Below, piece after piece: positions 36,476-44,857 of a stretch of DNA of 47,439 bases. How positions within the stretch are numbered: position 1 is the first letter of the stretch; every line of letters begins with the position of its first letter. The stretch spans positions 1 to 47,439 of the forward strand of contig CANBUY010000016.1 in NCBI GenBank assembly GCA_947372745.1, given 5' to 3'. Made by a program: the position numbers and the translations under genes. The stretch comes from Comamonadaceae bacterium. Lineage in GTDB: Bacteria > Pseudomonadota > Gammaproteobacteria > Burkholderiales > Burkholderiaceae_C. The notes under the pieces are model-generated. The model made no database searches, was not told the DNA's origin, and was given only the letters and a program-made list of their open reading frames with translations.

Positions 36476-36712
36476 ATGCTGCCCTGCAGAGGATGCGGAG
36501 GATCCGGAAAAATGGTGCTGGACAACAACGCAGGCTACATCTGCGAAGGCTGCAATGGCACTGGCTGGGTCAACAAGCCCAATGGCAACCCAACATGCGC
36601 GCGCTGTGGTGGCAGCGGGAAAATCACAGTGGACAACCAGCCCAACCCGTTTGGCTCGTCAATTGCGCGCCAAATTGCCTGCCCCAGCTGCAATGGCTGC
36701 GGCTATGCGTGA
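36476..36712 (+). CDS. CxxCxGxG zinc-finger protein (DnaJ central-domain-like)
   Basis: 78 residues consisting of four CxxCxGxG repeats: CRGCGGSG (4-11), CEGCNGTG (23-30), CARCGGSG (42-49) and CPSCNGCG (near 70-77). This is the DnaJ zinc-domain pattern without a J-domain or client-binding domain. A perfect SD AAGGAG is 7 bases before the ATG. Likely two zinc sites; possibly a thiol-disulfide or chaperone function with the Spy-like protein. The last 'CGYA' lacks the final glycine. Confidence 0.78.
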   Translation: MLPCRGCGGSGKMVLDNNAGYICEGCNGTGWVNKPNGNPTCARCGGSGKITVDNQPNPFGSSIARQIACPSCNGCGYA

Positions 36713-36771
36713 CGCGTGCATGGGCTGATCGGCGGATGAGCGAATAGGCGGGCTGTTCCTACAATGGCGGC

Positions 36772-37437
36772 GTGTTCCCTCCATGCAGCAGGCTCCCCAT
36801 CAAACATTGCGCCACCCCAACACCGCCCGCGCTTGAAGTCAAAGGCCTGAGCTTTGGCTATCCCGGTCATCCCCTCATCACCGACCTGTCGTTCTCGCTG
36901 AGTCCAGGCGTGACCCTGCTGCGCGGCGGTGACGGACGCGGCAAGAGCACGCTGCTGCGGCTGCTGGGCGGCGTGCAGCCAGCCCAGCAAGGACTGCTGT
37001 CGATCCATGGCGTTGGCCTGCAAGACCAGCCACAGGCTTACCGACAGCAGCTGTGCTGGATAGATGCGCGGTCTGAAGACTTCGATCAGATCACGGCTAC
37101 GGCCTACTTCGCATTGCGCGGCAAGCACGCCGCCTTGGACGGTAGCGCCTTGGCGGAGCTGGTCGATGGCCTGGGCCTCGCGCCGCATCTGGACAAGCCG
37201 CTTTACATGCTGTCAACAGGCAGCAAGCGCAAGGTCTGGCTGGCAGCGGCCTTCGCCTCGGGCGCCGCAGTCATGCTGCTCGACGATCCCTTTGCAGCGC
37301 TCGACAAGGCATCCATCAACTTTGTGCTCAGCCGCCTGCAGGCCGCCGCCGACCATCCCACCCGCGCCTGCCTGCTCGCCCACCACGAGGCGCCGGCTGG
37401 CGTGCGCCTGGCTGGCCTTGTCGACCTCGGAGACTAA
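36772..37437 (+). CDS. orphan ABC-type ATPase subunit
   Basis: About 221 residues from a GTG at 36772 (no in-frame ATG near). Walker A GGDGRGKSTLL, Walker B VMLLDDPFAALD and a degenerate signature STGSKRKVWLAAAF in place of LSGGQ; H-loop LLAHHEAPAGV. The core begins ALEVKGLSFGYPG. CcmA or drug-exporter ATPases use similar signatures. No permease gene lies beside it. Convergent with fahA, 9 bp apart. Confidence 0.75.
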   Translation: MFPPCSRLPIKHCATPTPPALEVKGLSFGYPGHPLITDLSFSLSPGVTLLRGGDGRGKSTLLRLLGGVQPAQQGLLSIHGVGLQDQPQAYRQQLCWIDARSEDFDQITATAYFALRGKHAALDGSALAELVDGLGLAPHLDKPLYMLSTGSKRKVWLAAAFASGAAVMLLDDPFAALDKASINFVLSRLQAAADHPTRACLLAHHEAPAGVRLAGLVDLGD

Positions 37438-37446
37438 GCGCTGGAC

Positions 37447-38766
37447 TCAGCAGGGTCGCGCCGGCAACACTGTGCCAACACAGCTGCCAAAGCCTATGCG
37501 TGCAGCGCCTGGTTTGTCGCACCAGCCGCGAATCACCACGGCGTCGCCGTCTTCCAGGTAAGTGCGTGTCTCGCCGTTGGCCAGCGTCTGCGGCTGCTTG
37601 CCGCCCATGGTCAACTCGATCAGGGCACCAGCCTGGTCCAGGGTGGGACCCGACAGGGTGCCGGTCCCAAAAACATCGCCAGCCTGCAGATTGCAGCCAT
37701 TGACGGTGTGGTGCGCCACCATCTGGGCGATGGTCCAGTAGGCATGGCGGTAACTGGTCTGCACCAGGTGGGCCGCCGGCTGGCCCTGGTCGCGCATGCG
37801 CTGGGTTTGCAGCAATACTTCAAGCTCAACGTCGAACGCACCGTGGTTGCGGTTGGCCGCTGAGTCAAGATAGGGCAAAGGTTGCGGATCACCTTCTGGC
37901 CGGGTAAAGGGCAAGCGATAAGGTGCCAGGGCTTCCAGCGTCACGACCCAGGGCGACAAGGTCGTGGCGAAATTCTTGGACAGAAAGGGGCCCAGCGGCT
38001 GGTATTCCCAGGCCTGGATATCACGCGCGGACCAGTCGTTGAGCAGGCACAGGCCGAACACATGGTCTTCGGCGTCCGCCATGTCCACCGGCTCACCAGC
38101 CGCGTTACCGGGGCCTATGAAGACAGCTATTTCAAGCTCCATGTCCAGACGTTTGCAGGGGCCGACAAGCGGTTGCGTCGCGCCTGGCGGGAAAGTCTGA
38201 CCCACCGGACGCCTGAAGCTCTGACCGGACACGCCAATGCTTGAGGCGCGGCCATGGTAGCCAATCGGCATCCATTTGTAGTTGGGAAGCAATGGGTTGT
38301 CCGGGCGAAATTGCTTGCCGATATTGGTTGCATGATGAATCGATGTATAAAAATCGGTGTAGTCGCCTATGCGCGCAGGCAGCGCAAACTCGGCGCTGGC
38401 CTGAGGCACCAGGCATGCGGCCAGCGTTGCCTGCAAGGCTGCACCTTCTCGCAAGGCCTGTGACAAAGCCAGGCGCAAGGCCGACCAGGCCTGTGGGCCC
38501 AGCGACATCAAACTGTTCAGGCTGTCCTGGCCGCCGGCCTGCGCCGCCGCTTGCGCGCTGCCGTGCAGCACGCCGCTGGCAGCCACTGCAGCCAGGTCCA
38601 GAATTTCCAAACCTATCGCCACGCCACCACGGAAGGCCTCAGCCGTACCTTGGCGACGAAAGACTGCAAAAGGCAGGTTCTGGATCGGAAAATCTGCCCC
38701 AGCCGAATTGGCCGATGCCACCCAGCTGCGCAAAGCCGGGTCATGTGTTTCATTGCGTAGCGTCAT
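37447..38766 (-). CDS. fahA: fumarylacetoacetase
   Basis: Hydrolyses fumarylacetoacetate to fumarate and acetoacetate, the last step of homogentisate (tyrosine/phenylacetate) catabolism. 439 residues, the length of true FAH rather than short FAH-domain proteins. Landmarks: DYTDFYTSIHHATNIGKQFRP (metal and substrate Asp/His), ELEIAVFIG, NDWSARDIQAWEYQPLGPFLSKNF and EDGDAVVIRG. The ATG at 38766 overlaps the VOC gene end by 17 bp; a longer start at 38811 has no homology. Last gene of the minus-strand aromatic cluster. Confidence 0.95.
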   Translation of the reverse strand: MTLRNETHDPALRSWVASANSAGADFPIQNLPFAVFRRQGTAEAFRGGVAIGLEILDLAAVAASGVLHGSAQAAAQAGGQDSLNSLMSLGPQAWSALRLALSQALREGAALQATLAACLVPQASAEFALPARIGDYTDFYTSIHHATNIGKQFRPDNPLLPNYKWMPIGYHGRASSIGVSGQSFRRPVGQTFPPGATQPLVGPCKRLDMELEIAVFIGPGNAAGEPVDMADAEDHVFGLCLLNDWSARDIQAWEYQPLGPFLSKNFATTLSPWVVTLEALAPYRLPFTRPEGDPQPLPYLDSAANRNHGAFDVELEVLLQTQRMRDQGQPAAHLVQTSYRHAYWTIAQMVAHHTVNGCNLQAGDVFGTGTLSGPTLDQAGALIELTMGGKQPQTLANGETRTYLEDGDAVVIRGWCDKPGAARIGFGSCVGTVLPARPC

Positions 38767-39310
38767 CAAGGCCTCCTTGGCGCAGGCTGCCGTCGTGCAT
38801 CCACGCGGCATGCTTGGGTGCGCGCTTGGTCCTGGCCCACTCCTCGATCATGGGCCACTTGACCTCGTCGAGCTTTTTCATCATCGCGGGCGTGCCGGTG
38901 TTGGCAGCGAGCTCGAGCCGGTGGCCATTGGGATCGAAAAAATAAATCGACTTGAAAATGGTGTGGTCAGTCGGCCCCAGCACCTCAATACCGGCGGCTT
39001 CCAGCCTGGCCTTGGCGGCGATCAAGGCATCGACAGATTCAACTTCCAGCGCCAGATGCTGAACCCAGGACGGGGTGTTGTTGTCACGGTCCATGGGCGC
39101 CTGACCGGGCAGTTCAAAGAAGGCCAGCACATTGCCCTGCCCTGCATCCAGAAAGACATGCATATAGGGATCAGGCGCCTTGGTCGAAGGCACCTCATCT
39201 TCTGCGATGGCCAGCACAAACTTCATGTCCAGGTGTTTTTCATACCATTCGACGGTTTGCTTGGCATCGATGCAACGATAAGCGACGTGGTGAATTTTTT
39301 TGACAAGCAT
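38750..39310 (-). CDS. VOC-superfamily (glyoxalase/dioxygenase-fold) protein
   Basis: 186 residues: KKIHHVAYRCIDAKQTVEWYEKHLDMKFV and SWVQHLALEVESVDAL are the two beta-alpha-beta-beta-beta modules of the vicinal oxygen chelate fold; candidate metal ligands are His in KIHHVAY, His in VQHLALE and Glu in GHRLELAAN. This could be a ring-cleavage dioxygenase, isomerase or hydratase acting between the FAD monooxygenase and fumarylacetoacetase. The C-terminal tail after residue ~145 is extended. Product not fixed by sequence. Confidence 0.78.
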   Translation of the reverse strand: MLVKKIHHVAYRCIDAKQTVEWYEKHLDMKFVLAIAEDEVPSTKAPDPYMHVFLDAGQGNVLAFFELPGQAPMDRDNNTPSWVQHLALEVESVDALIAAKARLEAAGIEVLGPTDHTIFKSIYFFDPNGHRLELAANTGTPAMMKKLDEVKWPMIEEWARTKRAPKHAAWMHDGSLRQGGLDDATQ

Positions 39311-39363
39311 GATGAGAAGAAGTTGGGTTGATGAATGAGGCGCAAAGAGGGTTGGGGAATTTC

Positions 39364-39561
39364 TTAAAGATCGTTCAAGGCGCTTTTGATCTGACGCTCG
39401 AACACCTGGGCGTCGCCCAAGGCATTGGCATTCAGCAAGGCCAGCTTCACGAGAAAGAGTTCGGCTTTCTCCGGACCCGCCAGGTCTATCGCGCTGGCGA
39501 GCGCATCGAAAACAGTCTCCAGGCCAGGCATGGTCAGCGCAGGGATGGGTGTCATGGTCAT
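39364..39561 (-). CDS. DUF2783 domain protein
   Basis: 65 residues: TVFDALASAIDLAGPEKAELFLVKLALLNANALGDAQVFERQI matches the DUF2783 pattern. Function unknown; such genes often sit directly downstream of FAD monooxygenases of aromatic catabolism, as here (6-bp gap). It may be a small partner or stability factor of the monooxygenase, an inference. Confidence 0.72.
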   Translation of the reverse strand: MTMTPIPALTMPGLETVFDALASAIDLAGPEKAELFLVKLALLNANALGDAQVFERQIKSALNDL

Positions 39562-39567
39562 TTCCTC

Positions 39568-41259
39568 TTATTGGGCCAGGGCAGTGTTCAGGGCGGCTTG
39601 CAGCCGGGTCGCGTCCAGCGTCATCCAGCGCGCGCAGACATGCTGGTCAGGGCGCAGCAAATAAGCAGCACCCTTGGCCAGCACGCCATAGCGCTGACGG
39701 AAGTGGCCATCGCTGTCGGCGAAGGTTTTTTCCGCGCCGGCTACCGGCTGCCGCGCGCCCACAGCGATCACACGCAGCGCCACGCCCTTGGCGCGCAGCT
39801 GCGCCACGACCTCGATCAGCGCGGCGGGAATCGCCGTGTCGTCGGTGAAATAAAGCAGATCAAAGCCACCGCCCAAGTGGTCTAGCAGATAGTCGTTCGG
39901 CGCCAGACGGATATTTTGTGGCGGCTCGCCATGGCCAGGGCCAGCCTTGAACAGCAGGTTGTCGTCGCCCTGGCTGTTGAGCGCGGAATCCGTGTAGGCA
40001 TGCGGACGCGAAGTACGCCAGTGGTAGAGCGGCCGCACAAAGGCCTGCGTGAGTGACAGCGACAGCACGGCATCACGCAGCAGTCGAAACCCGCGTGTCG
40101 GCGGCGTCATGAAGCGCGTGCTCTTGCCAGCCTCCTCAATGATTTCGCGGGCGGCACCCACGCGCTCCCGGCTGTAGTTGGCAAGCAATTTTTCAGGTGC
40201 CAGGCCCTTGACGACATAGGCCAAATGCCAGGCCAGCGACTGCGCATCCTGAAACGCGGTGTTGGCGCCGCGCACGCCAAAGATGGGCAACAGGTGGGCC
40301 GCGTCGCCAGTGAACACCACGCTGCCATGAACATAGTCGGGCAAGGTCAGGGTGCGGGCCGAATAAACCGAGCACCAGTCCATCTCCCATGATTTTCCAG
40401 CGTGACCGATTTGCGTCATCAGCGCATCAATACGCGTTTTGAGGGCCGCCGGCGTCAAGGCCTGCTCGGGCGTTTCATTGGCCGGCAACTGGTAGTCCAC
40501 ACGCCAGATGCCGTGCGGCTCACGGTGCATCAGCACGGTGTTGCCGGGGTTCCAGTCCGGATCAAAAAAGGCCAGCCGCTCAGTGGGCAAGGGCAAATCA
40601 ATGCGGATGTCGGCAATCACAAAGCGACCTTCATAAGAGGCGCCTTCCATTTTCAGGTCCATCATGCTGCGTATGCCCGAACGGGCGCCATCGGCAGCGA
40701 TGACCCAGTCAGACTCCAGCGCGTAAGCGCCTTCCGGCGTGTCGATCTCCAGCGTCGCAAAACCCTGGCCCTGCGTGACTTTTGACAGGCGATTGCCCCA
40801 GCGAAAATCAATCAGCGGGTGGGCCAGCGCCGCGTCCACCAGGTATTCCTCAAGATACTGCTGCTGCAGATTGATCATGGGAAAAAAGCGATCATCTTCG
40901 TCGTGCGGGGCTTCCATCCGGAAGACCTGCTGACCGCGGTAATAGGAATTGCCAAAGCGCCAGGGCAGACCGCTTTGCGTGACGCGTTCTGCGACACCGA
41001 CCTGCTGCAGAATTTCCATGGAGCGGCGGGTAAACACGATGGCACGGCTGCCCTCTGAAACCTGAAGCTCGGACTCCAGCACCACGCAGGGCACGCCATG
41101 GCGCGCCAGTTCAAGCGCAGTGGTCAGGCCGACCGGGCCGGAACCGACAATCACGACTTTTTTCCGCTCTTGCGCAGCGTGGGCCGAAGGCAACCAGGGC
41201 TGGTAGACCTTGTAGGTGTAATAGATCGAACGCCTGGGCACGGTAAGGGGTTGATGCAT
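39568..41259 (-). CDS. FAD-dependent aromatic monooxygenase
   Basis: 563 residues starting MHQPLTVPRRSIYYTYKVYQ. FAD-binding GSGPVGLTTALELARHG (39-55), the NAD(P)H/FAD DG motif region WVIAADGARSGIRSM, and the GDAAHLLPIFGVRGANTAFQDAQSLAWHLA motif of PheA/TfdB-type hydroxylases. It hydroxylates a phenolic ring; the exact substrate is not evident, but with fahA downstream a homogentisate- or gentisate-like route is plausible. Upstream codons to 41373 are spacer. Confidence 0.85.
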   Translation of the reverse strand: MHQPLTVPRRSIYYTYKVYQPWLPSAHAAQERKKVVIVGSGPVGLTTALELARHGVPCVVLESELQVSEGSRAIVFTRRSMEILQQVGVAERVTQSGLPWRFGNSYYRGQQVFRMEAPHDEDDRFFPMINLQQQYLEEYLVDAALAHPLIDFRWGNRLSKVTQGQGFATLEIDTPEGAYALESDWVIAADGARSGIRSMMDLKMEGASYEGRFVIADIRIDLPLPTERLAFFDPDWNPGNTVLMHREPHGIWRVDYQLPANETPEQALTPAALKTRIDALMTQIGHAGKSWEMDWCSVYSARTLTLPDYVHGSVVFTGDAAHLLPIFGVRGANTAFQDAQSLAWHLAYVVKGLAPEKLLANYSRERVGAAREIIEEAGKSTRFMTPPTRGFRLLRDAVLSLSLTQAFVRPLYHWRTSRPHAYTDSALNSQGDDNLLFKAGPGHGEPPQNIRLAPNDYLLDHLGGGFDLLYFTDDTAIPAALIEVVAQLRAKGVALRVIAVGARQPVAGAEKTFADSDGHFRQRYGVLAKGAAYLLRPDQHVCARWMTLDATRLQAALNTALAQ

Positions 41260-41401
41260 GCGTTTGTCCTTTTGGGAATTTGAATGGCGGGTATTAACGT
41301 TTTTTAAGGCGATGCGCTGGCGCTGAAACGGCGCGGCCGGGGCAGCGCCCGGAGTACGCGCAAGATGAAGCAAGCTATTAAAAATAAAAGGGTGGGTCTG
41401 T

Positions 41402-41415
41402 GCCGATCAATCGGC
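41402..41415. promoter_or_regulatory. perfect palindrome between marR and FAD monooxygenase
   Basis: GCCGAT-CA-ATCGGC, a 14-bp perfect palindrome in the 186-bp marR-monooxygenase spacer. It may end the bug-marR transcript partly, or be an operator. It does not match the paired GTTGCGCCCGCAAC operators upstream of bug. A weak fragment of the palindromic repeat (AAGCTATTAAAAATAA) sits nearby at 41373-41388. Confidence 0.35.
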
Positions 41416-41445
41416 CTTTGACTCAAGGGCTGGAGATCACATGAG

Positions 41446-41952
41446 CTAAGCGCCAGGCGCTTGCTCGGCACGGGCGATCAGACGGTCAAACAAGGTACTG
41501 AGTTGGTCTTGTTCATCCGGGCTCAGGCAACCAAAAATCTCCTGGTTGCGTGCAGCAACCATGGCCATGGTTTGGCGCCAGACTTTTCTACCTTTGGTGG
41601 CCAGCGTCAGCGTCACGCCGCGGCCGTCGTCCGGATGGTCAAGCTTGCGCACCAGGCCCTGCTCGACCAGGGCCTGCGCAGCGCGACTGGCCTGCCCTTT
41701 GTTCAGGTTGGCCTGGCGTGCCAGCGCATTGACCGACAAGGGCTCAAAAGTCCCTATCGTCGCCAGGCAGCGCCCATCACTGAGTGACAGACCGGTTGCC
41801 AGCGGATAGGCACGCTGGCTTTCCTGATCGGTCAGCTTGTGCAGCAAATGCAGCCGATAGCTCAATGTCCTGTCAAGACTGACAGGCGCATCGGCGATCC
41901 GCTCTGCCTGGCTCAGGCCAGGGCTGGATTCAGCGTCAGTGTGTCTGGCCAT
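41446..41952 (-). CDS. MarR-family transcriptional regulator
   Basis: 168 residues with the winged-helix core: LSDGRCLATIGTFEPLSVNALARQANLNKGQASRAAQALVEQGLVRKLDHPDDGRGVTLTLATKGRK, in which NKGQASRAAQALV is the recognition helix and DDGRG the wing. Dimer-forming helices flank it. It is the second gene of the bug-marR unit, so it is probably autoregulated through the two palindromes upstream of bug. Confidence 0.92.
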   Translation of the reverse strand: MARHTDAESSPGLSQAERIADAPVSLDRTLSYRLHLLHKLTDQESQRAYPLATGLSLSDGRCLATIGTFEPLSVNALARQANLNKGQASRAAQALVEQGLVRKLDHPDDGRGVTLTLATKGRKVWRQTMAMVAARNQEIFGCLSPDEQDQLSTLFDRLIARAEQAPGA

Positions 41953-41964
41953 GGCAGTGCGCCC

Positions 41965-42936
41965 TCAGTCAACCTTGATGCCACTGGCCTTGATGACCGG
42001 GCCCCATTTGGCGCGCTCGTCGCTGGCGAACTCGGCCATCTGCGCCGGGCTGCTGGGCGTGGACTCCAGCCCGAGAACCTGCAGCCTGGCCTTGATGGCG
42101 GTGGTGTCCAACGCTGCCAGCAAGGCTTTGTTGAGTTTTTCGACCACATCCTGTGGCGTGCCTGCAGGCACTACCAGACCTTGCCAGGCATAGGCTTCAA
42201 AGCCCTTGAGACCCTGCTCGGCGAGTGTCGGGATGGTTTCGAAGTTCTTCACCCGTTTGAGACTCGCCACACCGATGGGCCTGAGCTTGCCGCTGCTGAT
42301 AAATTGGTAGCCGCTGGCGGTATCTACAAACATGAACGGCACCTGGCCCGCAACAACGTCCTGCACAGCAGGCGCTGCACCGCGGTAAGGCACATGGGTC
42401 AGTGACAAGCCGGTCATGTCGCGAAACAACTCAGAAGCCAGGTGGTGCGGGCTGCCGGCGCCGGGCGTGGCGTAGTTGGCGCCATTGGCCTGGCTGTTGA
42501 CCCAGGCCTTGAATTCCTTGAAATTCTTGGCCGGCACACTTGGATTGACCACCAGAATCAGTGGAAAGCGCACTGTCAGCCCAATCGGCGAAAAATCCTT
42601 TTCCGCGCTGTAGCTGAGCTTTTTGTACATGAAGGGATTGGCCGCCAGCGTGGCCGTGTCGGCCGACATCAGCACATAGCCGTCCGGCTTTGAATGCGCC
42701 AGGTAATCGGCACCTATGTTGGTGGCCGCGCCAGGCTTGTTCACGATGACGATGGGTTGGCCCAGGGCCGCACTCATGGGCTGGCTTAAAACACGCGCCA
42801 CGATGTCGGTGCCGCCGCCAGCCGGGTAGGGGACCACCCACTCGATGGGGTGGTTGGGATAGGTCTGCGCCCAAGCCGCCGCAGTGAGCAGCGTTGTCGC
42901 CAAAAATTGTACGGACAGGCGGAAAAATTTAGGCAT
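41965..42936 (-). CDS. Bug-family (TctC-like) tripartite tricarboxylate carrier receptor
   Basis: Periplasmic solute-binding protein. 323 residues: signal peptide MPKFFRLSVQFLATTLLTAAAWA, then the Bug signature YPNHPIEWVVPYPAGGGTDIVARVLSQPM, KPGAATNIGADYLAHSKPDGYVLM and PHHLASELFRDMTGLSLTHVPYRGAAPAVQDVVAGQVPFMF. Ligand likely an organic or aromatic acid, given the catabolic neighbours. The open frame continues 149 codons upstream but the ATG at 42936 gives the signal peptide. Confidence 0.93.
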   Translation of the reverse strand: MPKFFRLSVQFLATTLLTAAAWAQTYPNHPIEWVVPYPAGGGTDIVARVLSQPMSAALGQPIVIVNKPGAATNIGADYLAHSKPDGYVLMSADTATLAANPFMYKKLSYSAEKDFSPIGLTVRFPLILVVNPSVPAKNFKEFKAWVNSQANGANYATPGAGSPHHLASELFRDMTGLSLTHVPYRGAAPAVQDVVAGQVPFMFVDTASGYQFISSGKLRPIGVASLKRVKNFETIPTLAEQGLKGFEAYAWQGLVVPAGTPQDVVEKLNKALLAALDTTAIKARLQVLGLESTPSSPAQMAEFASDERAKWGPVIKASGIKVD

Positions 42937-43012
42937 TGCAATCCTTTTTCGGTGCAGCTGTTGAATAGTGCGTGATGCGGTTGTGGAGCTGATGTCAGCG
43001 CAAATATAGGTT

Positions 43013-43076
43013 AAATAGTTGCGCCCGCAACCAAGTGTTTTCCCTAGTTTTGCATAAATAGTTGCGCCCGCAACCA
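43013..43076. promoter_or_regulatory. paired MarR-type operators upstream of bug-marR
   Basis: Two identical copies of a 21-bp sequence (43013-43033 and 43056-43076), each with the palindromic core GTTGCGCCCGCAAC (arms GTTGC/GCAAC), preceded by AAATA. Start-to-start spacing is 43 bp, about four helical turns, so two dimers would sit on one DNA face. They lie 77 to 140 bp before the bug ATG and just after the end of tapT. Likely target of the MarR protein in this operon. Confidence 0.7.
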
Positions 43077-43090
43077 TAAGACACAACCCG

Positions 43091-43771
43091 TCAGCTGTCT
43101 GGATGGGCGAGCGTTTCAGGCGACGGCAAGCGACGCGCCAGCTGCTGCGCGACGAAGCCATCAAAGGCCTTGAGCAGCGGCTCGAATGGCGCGGTGCGGC
43201 CTTCGAGCCGCATGAGCGCAGCGCAGGTCGCCTCCAGGGTGGAGAGCTGATCCGGTCTATGGGCTTTGCGTATGCGGTAACTCGAGGCCGGCAAGTCCTC
43301 AAGTGACAAACGCGGCAGGCGCTGCAGCGCCGGGTTGAGGCAGAGCATCTTGCGGCTCTTGCGCCAGGTGCCGTCGAGCACAACCAGGCGCAGTTTTGAC
43401 GGGTCCTGCAGCATGGCAGGCGTCAATGCCGGCGCTGCGGGAAGGCCAAGCGCCTGGTCCTGTGCTGTCTCGGGATACAAGAGCAGCAGTTGCCGGCTGG
43501 GCTGCACGCCAACCGAGCCTGGCGGCAAAGCAAATGGCGCGTTCAGCAAGCTGTCGTCAGGAAACAATTCACCGGGCACAAGGCGACTGTGCGGCAGGCA
43601 CAGATGCAACAGTCGCGCGCTACCCTTGGCGCAAGTCAGCTCCAGCGGATGCTGCAGGATCAAGACCTCAACCTGATGGGCAATCGGCGTGATCCACTGG
43701 CAAATGCAGGCGCTCCTGGCGCGCAGGCAGAGCTTGCAGATTTCGCGCCGGGCCGGGCCTGCTGTGGTCAT
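43091..43771 (-). CDS. tapT: DTW-domain tRNA-uridine aminocarboxypropyltransferase
   Basis: Predicted to add an acp group from SAM to a uridine (acp3U) in tRNA. 226 residues: cysteines CKLCLRARSACIC (possible zinc site) at the N-terminus, the DTW motif as LDGTWRKSRKM, and DQLSTLEATCAALMRLEG (STLEA) near the C-terminus. The gene is separate in role from the aromatic cluster; it ends next to the paired operators. Confidence 0.87.
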   Translation of the reverse strand: MTTAGPARREICKLCLRARSACICQWITPIAHQVEVLILQHPLELTCAKGSARLLHLCLPHSRLVPGELFPDDSLLNAPFALPPGSVGVQPSRQLLLLYPETAQDQALGLPAAPALTPAMLQDPSKLRLVVLDGTWRKSRKMLCLNPALQRLPRLSLEDLPASSYRIRKAHRPDQLSTLEATCAALMRLEGRTAPFEPLLKAFDGFVAQQLARRLPSPETLAHPDS

Positions 43772-43795
43772 GGGCCGACAGGGCTCAAAGCACCA

Positions 43796-44401
43796 TCACG
43801 CAGCTAGCACCAGCTCATAGGCCTGACGCGTCTCGGGCGCCAGCGACGCCAGCAGCTTGGCGTAAGAGGTCTGGTGCGCGGCCAGCATGCGCGCAGAGGC
43901 CACCGTTTTGGACCGGCAAAACCAGTGGCAGGTGTGCTGCATCAAAAACATTTCGGCGGACAGCGTGAAAGCCTTGCCCTTGGCGCTTTGCTCAAGGCGG
44001 TTGCTCACCGCCTGACGTATGCCTTGCGCATGCACTGCGAAGACCCGACGAAGATCGAAGGTGGCACGGGGGAAAAGTTTGTCGGCATGCGGAATGGCGA
44101 AAGCCAGTTTGCTCACGCGCGCGTCGGCCTCGTCGACCCTGGAAAAATCATTGGCAAAGCGATTGAACTCCTCACTGAGCGCCAGCTCGCTGGTGTTCAA
44201 AAGCGTCCATATCTGCGCGCGGCGCTCTGCATCAGGCTCGGCGAGCGCCCGGGCATAGCCTTGCATCAAGGTCTCCATCAGCTTTTCGATCTGGTACTTG
44301 CCAAGATGCCGCCCCAGCAGCGCGATGCGCCGGTTTTGGTACCGTGATTTGAGGGTGTATGCGCCCAGGGCGATCAGCGTGAGAAGAGTGAATATTTCCA
44401 T
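43796..44401 (-). CDS. hypothetical protein with N-terminal membrane segment
   Basis: 201 residues: a hydrophobic N-terminus (EIFTLLTLIALGAYTLK, 2-18) then a basic and helical soluble part (LGKYQIEKLMETLMQGYARAL...EEFNRFANDFSRVDEAD). CHWFC in the second half could bind metal but no family is recognised. On the minus strand, 24 bp from tapT, so possibly cotranscribed with it. Confidence 0.65.
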   Translation of the reverse strand: MEIFTLLTLIALGAYTLKSRYQNRRIALLGRHLGKYQIEKLMETLMQGYARALAEPDAERRAQIWTLLNTSELALSEEFNRFANDFSRVDEADARVSKLAFAIPHADKLFPRATFDLRRVFAVHAQGIRQAVSNRLEQSAKGKAFTLSAEMFLMQHTCHWFCRSKTVASARMLAAHQTSYAKLLASLAPETRQAYELVLAA

Positions 44402-44571
44402 GACGGGCAGTGCGGCGTGAAATTGGACGAAAAAATAAGGCGTGAACCAGGGCGCGAGCGGTCGCTCAGGCGGTGCTTCAGTGTAGTTGTCGGCCCTGCA
44501 GTTCAGCGCGCAAGTGCCGCGATCCAGCGATCAGCGCGCACCAGGCGTGCGGATTCAGGTCCAATAGCGTC

Positions 44572-44820
44572 ATGGAACACCTGAACGACACGCACCACAC
44601 CACGCCGCGAGCCGATGACATTGAGCAGCGCCTCGTTGACCTGGAGATCAAGGCGACATTTACCGAAGACCTGTTGGAGCAGCTTGACCAGGTCATCATC
44701 CGCCAGCAGCAGCAGATCGACACGCTGCTGCGTGAAGTCGCAGAACTCCGCCAGCCGGCCAATGACGGGGGCGCTGGTGCGACGCGCAACCTGCGCGATG
44801 ACTTGCCGCCGCACTTTTGA
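44572..44820 (+). CDS. slyX: SlyX-family protein
   Basis: 82 residues: EQRLVDLEIKATFTEDLLEQLDQVIIRQQQQIDTLLREVAELR forms the SlyX coiled-coil, ending DLPPHF as usual (PPHY-like). Function poorly known. The ATG at 44572 gives the family length; upstream codons to 44473 overlap no homologous sequence. Divergent from the hypothetical membrane protein. Confidence 0.88.
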   Translation: MEHLNDTHHTTPRADDIEQRLVDLEIKATFTEDLLEQLDQVIIRQQQQIDTLLREVAELRQPANDGGAGATRNLRDDLPPHF

Positions 44821-44857
44821 ACGCGCAGCGCTGACGCAGCCTTGCTCGAAAACTGTG

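Noticed and set aside
36476..36712. Complete DnaJ co-chaperone
   Set aside because: Only the CxxCxGxG zinc repeats are present; no J-domain HPD motif.
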